DNA of 64,000 nt from NCBI GenBank assembly GCA_036384795.1, contig DASVLP010000032.1:1-64000 (forward strand). Reading direction: 5' to 3'. The translations under genes were made by a program, and so were the position numbers. Below the pieces are notes generated by a model. It saw only the letters and a list, made by a program, of their open reading frames with translations, ran no database searches and had not been told where the DNA came from. How positions within the stretch are numbered: the stretch's first letter is position 1; every line of letters begins with the position of its first letter. Below, piece after piece: positions 58,826 through 64,000 of this stretch. The stretch comes from Andeanibacterium sp036384795 (GTDB lineage Bacteria; Pseudomonadota; Alphaproteobacteria; Sphingomonadales; Sphingomonadaceae).

Positions 58826-59594
58826 ATGGCGACTATAGCATCTCCACGTCCATCCGCCGAACTGCGCGAGCGGCAGTTCTTCCTGGTCATGGCCTGCGTG
58901 ATCGGGCTGTTGACCGTGGCCGGCTTCGCGCTGAACATCGCGCGCGGGCAGGCGGTGACGCACCCGCCGCTGATCTTTCACATCCACGCGCTCGCCTACG
59001 TCGGCTGGCTCGCGCTGTTCATCGCACAGAGCCTGTTCATCGTGAAGAACGACGTCAGGTTGCACCGGACGCTCGGCATCGCCTCGCTCGCGTGGCTGCC
59101 GCTGATGGTGATCCTGGCCCTGGCGATGACCATCGCCAGCATCCGCCTGCACGGCGGCCCGCCGGTGCTGGGGGTCGGCGAATTCCTGTTCGTGAACGCC
59201 ACCCATGCGGTCAGCTTCGCCGCGCTCTCCGGCGTGGCGATCGGCATGTGGCGCAAGACCGACTGGCACCGCCGCCTGCTGCTGGTCGGCCTCGCCTCGG
59301 TCGGCGCGCCCGGGATCGCCCGGTTGCTGCCGCTGCCGCTGTTCGAGCCGTACGTGTTCCCGACCCTGTTTCTCGCCGCGATGGCGTTCCCGGTAATCGC
59401 GCTGGCGTTCGACTGGCGGCGCACCGGCCGCGTCCATCCGGCCTGGCTGTGGGGAATCGGCACGGTGTTCGCCGCGATGCTGGTCGGCCAGGCGCTTGCG
59501 GCAACCCCGTGGGGCATCGGCGTGACCCAGGGCCTGATCGCCGGAACTCCCGGGCGCCGAGCGACCGATGGCGGCGTTCGTTCCCGGCGGTTAG
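58826..59594 (+). CDS. multi-pass membrane protein, 3' end apparently frameshifted
   Basis: About 250 residues with roughly seven hydrophobic segments, opening MATIASPRPSAELRERQFF and including HIHALAYVGWLALFIAQSLF. A GGGGGAG site precedes the ATG. No family with known function is recognised. In the given sequence its frame has no stop and continues into nadA. If one G of the GGG at 59552-59554 is removed, translation ends as TPGAERPMAAFVPGG at the TAG at 59592-59594, giving 255 residues, a much more natural end. So either a one-base insertion (real or from sequencing) or a fusion exists here. Confidence 0.6.
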
Positions 59595-59635
59595 GCGTTG
59601 CCCGCGGGCCGGCGGGTCCCTATCTCGGCGCCATC

Positions 59636-60628
59636 ATGAATATCGACACCAGACCGCCCGCGGGCGCCGACCTGCTCGCCGAGATCGATCGCTTGCGCAA
59701 GGAGCGCAAGGCGGTGATCCTGGCGCACTACTACCAGCGGCCCGAATTGCAGGACCTCGCCGATTTCGTTGGCGACAGCCTCGAATTGAGCCGCAAGGCG
59801 GCGGACACCGATGCCGAGGTGATCGCTTTCTGCGGCGTGAAATTCATGGCCGACACGGCGAAGATCCTCTCGCCCGACAAGATCGTGGTGCTGCCCGACA
59901 TGGACGCCGGGTGCAGCCTGGAAGATTCCTGTCCGCCGGAGAAGTTCAAGGCCTTCCGCGCGGCCCATCCCGGCCATATCGCGCTGACCTACATCAACTG
60001 CTCGACCGAGGTGAAGGCGCTCAGCGACGTGATCGTCACCAGCTCGAGCGCCGAGACGATCCTCCAGCAGATCCCCAAGGAGCAGAAGATCATCTTCGGC
60101 CCCGACCGGCACCTGGGCGGCTATCTCAGCCGCAAGTTCGACCGCGAGATGCTGCTGTGGCCGGGCGTGTGCATCGTGCACGAGGCGTTCAGCGAAACCG
60201 AGCTGATGAAGCTCAAGGCGCAACACCCCGACGCGCCGATCGCCGCGCATCCCGAGTGCCCCCCGGCGATCCTCGACCACGCGGATTACGTGGGCTCGAC
60301 CAGCGGCATCCTGAAGTTCGCGCAGAGCTTCCCGGGCGACACCCTGATCGTCGCGACCGAGCCGCACATCATCCACCAGATGCAAAAGGCGCTGCCCGAT
60401 AAAACCTTCATCGGTGCCCCAGGCGCGGACGGCAACTGCAACTGCAACATCTGCCCCTACATGGCGCTCAACACGCTCGAGAAACTCTACCTTGCGCTGC
60501 GTGACCTAGCCCCAAGGATCGAGATCGAGGAAGACCTGCGGCTCGCCGCCAAGCGCAGCCTCGACCGGATGCTCGAAATGGCGAGCGGCACGGTCGGCAA
60601 GGGCGATCTAGGCCCGGCTGCGGGCTGA
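59636..60628 (+). CDS. nadA: quinolinate synthase
   Basis: A 330-residue [4Fe-4S] enzyme that condenses iminoaspartate with dihydroxyacetone phosphate in NAD synthesis. Cluster cysteines are in YINCSTEVKAL, AHPECPPAIL and NCNCNICPYM; the core motifs AHYYQRPELQDLADFVGDSL and KFMADTAKIL are intact. The ATG at 59636 is at the family start position. The same frame is open upstream through the preceding membrane protein gene (58826), without a stop. nadB and nadC are not adjacent. A hairpin follows the stop. Confidence 0.95.
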   Translation: MNIDTRPPAGADLLAEIDRLRKERKAVILAHYYQRPELQDLADFVGDSLELSRKAADTDAEVIAFCGVKFMADTAKILSPDKIVVLPDMDAGCSLEDSCPPEKFKAFRAAHPGHIALTYINCSTEVKALSDVIVTSSSAETILQQIPKEQKIIFGPDRHLGGYLSRKFDREMLLWPGVCIVHEAFSETELMKLKAQHPDAPIAAHPECPPAILDHADYVGSTSGILKFAQSFPGDTLIVATEPHIIHQMQKALPDKTFIGAPGADGNCNCNICPYMALNTLEKLYLALRDLAPRIEIEEDLRLAAKRSLDRMLEMASGTVGKGDLGPAAG

Positions 60629-60636
60629 ACGTAGAA

Positions 60637-60662
60637 GGGCGGATGGCTCGCGCCATCCGCCC
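60637..60662. terminator. hairpin between convergent nadA and TonB receptor genes
   Basis: GGGCGGATGGC-TCGC-GCCATCCGCCC is a perfect 11-bp stem with a four-base loop. It lies eight bases after the nadA stop and 33 bases from the receptor stop. No long T-tract is present on either strand, but its position between convergent genes supports a bidirectional termination role. Confidence 0.6.
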
Positions 60663-60694
60663 CCCGGGAGTGTCCTGCCCTGTGACGCAGGAGA

Positions 60695-63600
60695 CTAGAG
60701 CCTGAACTTCGCCCCCACGGTGAAGCGCCGTCCGAGTACGTCGAACAGGCTGGTGTTCGCCTGCGTCGTGTAGCCGCCGAACGCCTGGTAGGTCGGGGTG
60801 ACCGGCGGCGACTTGTCGAACAGATTGGTCACCGATGCGTAGAGATCGAGCGAGGAATTGCCGATGTCGAACGTATAGTCGAACCGCATGTCGACATACG
60901 CCACGGCGGGCACGGAATTGTCCTCGATGTTCACGCCTTCCACTGCATCCTCCTGGCCATCGAGGAAGCCGCCGATCCGGTAGGCGTTCTTGCCCGAGCC
61001 GATGTAGCGGACCTGGGTGAACCAGGTGAACGGCCCGTTGTTGTAGGTGAGGTTGAAGTTCGCCTTCCACTTGGGGAACATGCCGACCACGCCGGTGTCG
61101 GGCGCGATCCCGGTCAGCCCGTCGAAACGCGTGACCACGCCGGTGGCGCTGATGTCCTCGCGGCTGATCAGGTATGTCGCGAAGACCCGCGCCGAGAGCG
61201 TTTCCGGTCCGCCGCCGACCAGCTTCAGGCTGGTGCGATAGTCGAGCTCGGCATCGATGCCTTCGACCTTGGATTCGGCGACGTTCACGTACTGGTTGCC
61301 GACAAGGATGATCTTGTCGCCCTGGCCGGGATCGGTGGTGACCAGCGCACAGAACTGCGGATCGTTTTCCTCGAAGCAGCGCCGGGCGACTTCGTTGGTG
61401 CCGACAGTCGCGATCGCATCCTTGATCTTCACCAGATACCAGTCGGTCGACAGCGACAGGCCGCGGGCGAACCCCGGCTCGAGCACGACCCCGGCGGTAT
61501 AGGTATCCGCCTTTTCCGGCTTGATGTTCGGGTTGCCGCCCGAAAAGATCGTGACCAGGTACGATTGTCCGCCCCAGGCGGGATTTTCGCTCGTCGAGCG
61601 CGGATCGAGGACCGTGCCGGAGCCGCCGGTCTTGTCGAAGCGCTCCGAAAGGTTCCCCGCGCGCACGTCGCGCGAATACGTCCCGCGCAGCCGGATCACG
61701 TCGGAAAACGCGAGATCCAGGCCGGCTTTGTAGGCCCAGATGCTGCCCGCGCCGGAATAGTCCGCCCAGCGGCCGGCGATGTCGAGCGAGGCGTGCTGCA
61801 TCCACGGCGCGCCGTCGATCAGCGGGATCAGGGTTTCGGCGAAGACCTCCTTCACGTCGCTCGACCCTTCGATGTTCGAGACCTTCGAGAACTGGAAGCC
61901 GACCGTGTTGTTGCAGTCCGGGGCGTTCAGCCCGCGCAGGCCCAGGCTGGCCGCGGTGGCGAGATTGCACGGGTGATAACCGCCGTCGAAGTTCGATGAT
62001 TGGTTCGTGGTGTCTTCGACCACCTGATAGATCGATTCGTGCCGGTACGACGCGCCCAGAGCGAGCGAGACCGGGCCGGCCCAGCCGTTGAACAAGTCCC
62101 CGTTGGCCGAAACCTCGGCCAAGTGCTGCACGAACGTGGTCATGTTCCGTTTCGGCTCGATCGCGTCGTACGACAGCGTCGCCCCGGTGTAGCCCTCGTT
62201 GGCGAAATAGAGCGGCGCATCGACGTGCTGGCCGACGTCGTTGCCGACCACGTAATCGACCGCAGCGGGCGAGGCATTGCCGCGCCCGAACAGGTCGAGC
62301 GGCTGGCATCCGGGGAATGCCGCCGCGCCCGCCGGGTTCAGCGACACGTTGCAGACGATGTTGCCATTGGCATCCTTCACCGCGTCGACCGCCGCGAAGA
62401 TCCGGTCGATGCGCAGGCCGACCTGATCCCACACGCGCGTGCTGTGGCCGTACTGATAGAAGCCATGCACCTGCCATCCGGCGAGGAACCCGTCCTTGCC
62501 GATATTGGCATCGAAACCGCCGGTGACGACGTCCTGCGTGGTGGCATCCGTCAGGCGCATCTGCCCGATGTCCTCGATGCTGCCGGCGCGCTCCAGCTTG
62601 AACGACTGGATGTTGTTCGCGACCATCAACTGCCGCAGCGAATCCGGCAGGAACGCGTTGTTCTGGAAGATCGTGACCACGGTCGGCTGCCCGTAGAGCC
62701 CGCCGCGCGGCGTGTTGTACTGGAACTGCTTGTTATAGCCGCGAACGTATTGCGCGAACAGCGTCAGGCCCGGCGTCACTTCGTAATCGGCGTAGGCGAA
62801 CGCGGAATAACGATCGGTCTGCGGCCAGATCGTGAAGGGTTCGCCCGATTCGCCGCCCAGATCCTCCCCGCTGCCGCCGCTGGATGCCGCCGACCCCGCG
62901 CCCACCGTGGTGGGCACGTATGCCGGATTTCCCTGGGCGTCTTTTCCGACCACGTAATTGATCACGGAACCGCGCACCAACGGCGAATACGAGCCGTCTG
63001 GGTGGAACTGGAATCCGTTGATCGCCGTCCCGGGCGCCGAGATGATCCCGTCGAACGACCCCGCGTTGTTGACCACGTGCGGATAGTTGCGCCACTCGCC
63101 TTGCGCACCGTTCACGGTGAACAGCGATCCCCATGACTGGTACCAGTCGCGTCCGTCGTAGGTGTTGATTGCGTCCTGGTGCGCCTTGGTGCCGGCCAGC
63201 AGCAGGTGCCCGCGGTCGCCAAGCGGAATGCCGGCGGCGACGTTGACCTGATAGCTCTGCGCGTCCCCGCGGCCGGTCTCGCCGACCTGCCCATCGACCG
63301 TCAGCCCTTCGAACTTGGTGTTGAGCTTGAAGTTCACCACGCCGGCCACCGCGTCGGTGCCGTAGGCGGCCGAGGCGCCGCCGGTGGTCGTCTCGACCCC
63401 GCTGATCATCGCCTCGGGAAACAGGTTGACGTCGACCCCGCCGAACGCGCTCGACGACGGAAAGCGCCGGCCGTTGAGCAGGGTCAGCGTACGGTTCGGG
63501 CCGAGCCCGCGCATGTTGAGGTTGCCGGTGCCGCCACGCACGAAGAACGCCGAGTTGTTCGGCGTGGTGTTGCCGTAGAACTGCGGGAGCTGGCTGACCG

Positions 63601-63901
63601 AAGCGATCAGCGAGGACGGGTCCATCGCGTCGAGCTGGTCGGCCTGGACCGCGGTGACCGGGACCGGCGTGTCCATCGTGGTGGTGATCAGGCGCGAGCC
63701 GGTGACCACGATCGAATCGTTCTGGGTCGCGCCGGCATCGTCGCTGTTGCTGCTGCTCGGGCTGCCGGCATTTGCAGCCGCGCCGGCGCCCTCCTGCGCG
63801 CAAGCGGCGGTGGCGCCGAACGCCAGGACGGCGATACTCGCCCCGCACGCGAGCGCATTGCGCAGGCCGCGGCCGACCACTCGATTGGTGTTGCAGTTCA
63901 T
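60695..63901 (-). CDS. TonB-dependent receptor
   Basis: A 1068-residue outer-membrane transporter. A signal peptide of about 35 residues ends near AACAQ. The TonB box-like segment is DSIVVTGSRL (residues about 63-72). The plug domain follows with SSLIASVSQLPQFYGN, NLNMRGLGPNRTLTLLNGRR and SAAYGTDAVAGVVNFKLN, then the 22-strand barrel ending GRRFTVGAKFRL. The NRTLTLLNGRR form belongs to the oligomer-substrate branch common in sphingomonads, where sugars, peptides or aromatic compounds are taken up. The ligand is not predictable. A purine-rich GGAGGGGG precedes the ATG. Its promoter lies outside or in the last 99 bases, where no motif is clear. Confidence 0.95.
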   Translation of the reverse strand: MNCNTNRVVGRGLRNALACGASIAVLAFGATAACAQEGAGAAANAGSPSSSNSDDAGATQNDSIVVTGSRLITTTMDTPVPVTAVQADQLDAMDPSSLIASVSQLPQFYGNTTPNNSAFFVRGGTGNLNMRGLGPNRTLTLLNGRRFPSSSAFGGVDVNLFPEAMISGVETTTGGASAAYGTDAVAGVVNFKLNTKFEGLTVDGQVGETGRGDAQSYQVNVAAGIPLGDRGHLLLAGTKAHQDAINTYDGRDWYQSWGSLFTVNGAQGEWRNYPHVVNNAGSFDGIISAPGTAINGFQFHPDGSYSPLVRGSVINYVVGKDAQGNPAYVPTTVGAGSAASSGGSGEDLGGESGEPFTIWPQTDRYSAFAYADYEVTPGLTLFAQYVRGYNKQFQYNTPRGGLYGQPTVVTIFQNNAFLPDSLRQLMVANNIQSFKLERAGSIEDIGQMRLTDATTQDVVTGGFDANIGKDGFLAGWQVHGFYQYGHSTRVWDQVGLRIDRIFAAVDAVKDANGNIVCNVSLNPAGAAAFPGCQPLDLFGRGNASPAAVDYVVGNDVGQHVDAPLYFANEGYTGATLSYDAIEPKRNMTTFVQHLAEVSANGDLFNGWAGPVSLALGASYRHESIYQVVEDTTNQSSNFDGGYHPCNLATAASLGLRGLNAPDCNNTVGFQFSKVSNIEGSSDVKEVFAETLIPLIDGAPWMQHASLDIAGRWADYSGAGSIWAYKAGLDLAFSDVIRLRGTYSRDVRAGNLSERFDKTGGSGTVLDPRSTSENPAWGGQSYLVTIFSGGNPNIKPEKADTYTAGVVLEPGFARGLSLSTDWYLVKIKDAIATVGTNEVARRCFEENDPQFCALVTTDPGQGDKIILVGNQYVNVAESKVEGIDAELDYRTSLKLVGGGPETLSARVFATYLISREDISATGVVTRFDGLTGIAPDTGVVGMFPKWKANFNLTYNNGPFTWFTQVRYIGSGKNAYRIGGFLDGQEDAVEGVNIEDNSVPAVAYVDMRFDYTFDIGNSSLDLYASVTNLFDKSPPVTPTYQAFGGYTTQANTSLFDVLGRRFTVGAKFRL

Positions 63902-64000
63902 GTGTGTCCCCCTCCCCCTCGTATTCGACTGCCCGCGGCTCCCCGCCGCTTCGCGTCCTCTTCAGGCCGCATGGCCCATTCCCCTCCGGCCAGGGCCTTC

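Overview
The window reads as a core chromosomal segment of an alphaproteobacterium of the order Sphingomonadales (Sphingomonas, Novosphingobium or a close relative). This rests on high GC, frequent GTG/TTG starts, a complete Entner-Doudoroff gene block, the phosphotransferase ChpT of the CtrA pathway, a TorF-family porin, DUF1465, DUF3297 and TIGR02186 proteins, and a large TonB-dependent receptor. The genus cannot be fixed by eye. There is no prophage, CRISPR array, transposase or rRNA. RNA genes are one tRNA-Leu(UAG) and the class A RNase P RNA. Coding density is very high: no gap above 300 bases was found. The longest are 21438-21711 (only a weak inverted repeat) and 33939-34163 (only weak hairpins).

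Layout. 1-3.6 kb: end of a SPOR-domain gene, a DUF418 membrane protein, the iron-storage pair bfd-bfr with Fur-like boxes, a DMT/YdcZ permease and a BrnT/BrnA toxin-antitoxin pair. 3.6-10.5 kb: der, DUF3297, a small acidic protein, tRNA-Leu, then a protein quality-control block of tig (with a long Lys/Ala tail), an exonuclease-like gene, clpP (candidate sigma-32 promoter) and clpX. 10.5-11.2 kb: a DUF559 nuclease gene bracketed by two direct copies of a ~145 bp structured repeat, one of which supplies the end of the reading frame. 11.2-19.3 kb: GFA-type protein, CDF zinc exporter, mtgA, AmpG-like MFS, a second repeat family, rpoH, rluD, a stand-alone JAMM peptidase, chpT, an amidase and rnpB. 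19.3-25.1 kb: ugd and a phosphatase, TorF porin, SIMPL protein, gloA, NhaD-type antiporter.

25.2-31.3 kb: an NfrB-type glycosyltransferase overlapping an NfrA-C-like outer-membrane barrel gene, TauE/SafE permease with TIGR02186 protein, and a HerA-like ATPase. 31.3-38.8 kb: surE, DUF1761, rimO, a small lipoprotein, an L,D-transpeptidase, a carboxylesterase, alkB and yjbQ (divergent across a nearly perfect palindrome), and a transglutaminase-like protein. 38.9-46.6 kb: a five-gene overlapping operon zwf-edd-glk-eda-ppc behind a perfect LacI-type operator. It converts glucose through the Entner-Doudoroff pathway to pyruvate and glyceraldehyde-3-phosphate, and ends with a divergent PEP-carboxylase-like gene. 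46.6-57.8 kb: phospholipase-D-like protein, glycosyltransferase, a second L,D-transpeptidase, tilS (apparently with a non-canonical start), a CpoB/YbgF-like protein, a RodZ-like protein, ptsP, two tiny DUF465 genes, DUF1465 and glpK. 57.9-64 kb: MBL-fold hydrolase, a membrane protein whose frame runs into nadA, nadA, and a TonB-dependent receptor.

The observations most worth following are the DUF559/repeat unit, the alkB-yjbQ palindrome, the open frame joining a membrane protein to NadA, the non-canonical tilS start, the exact 44-bp tandem duplication at the ppc/PLD junction, and the altered active-site motifs of the ppc-like protein.
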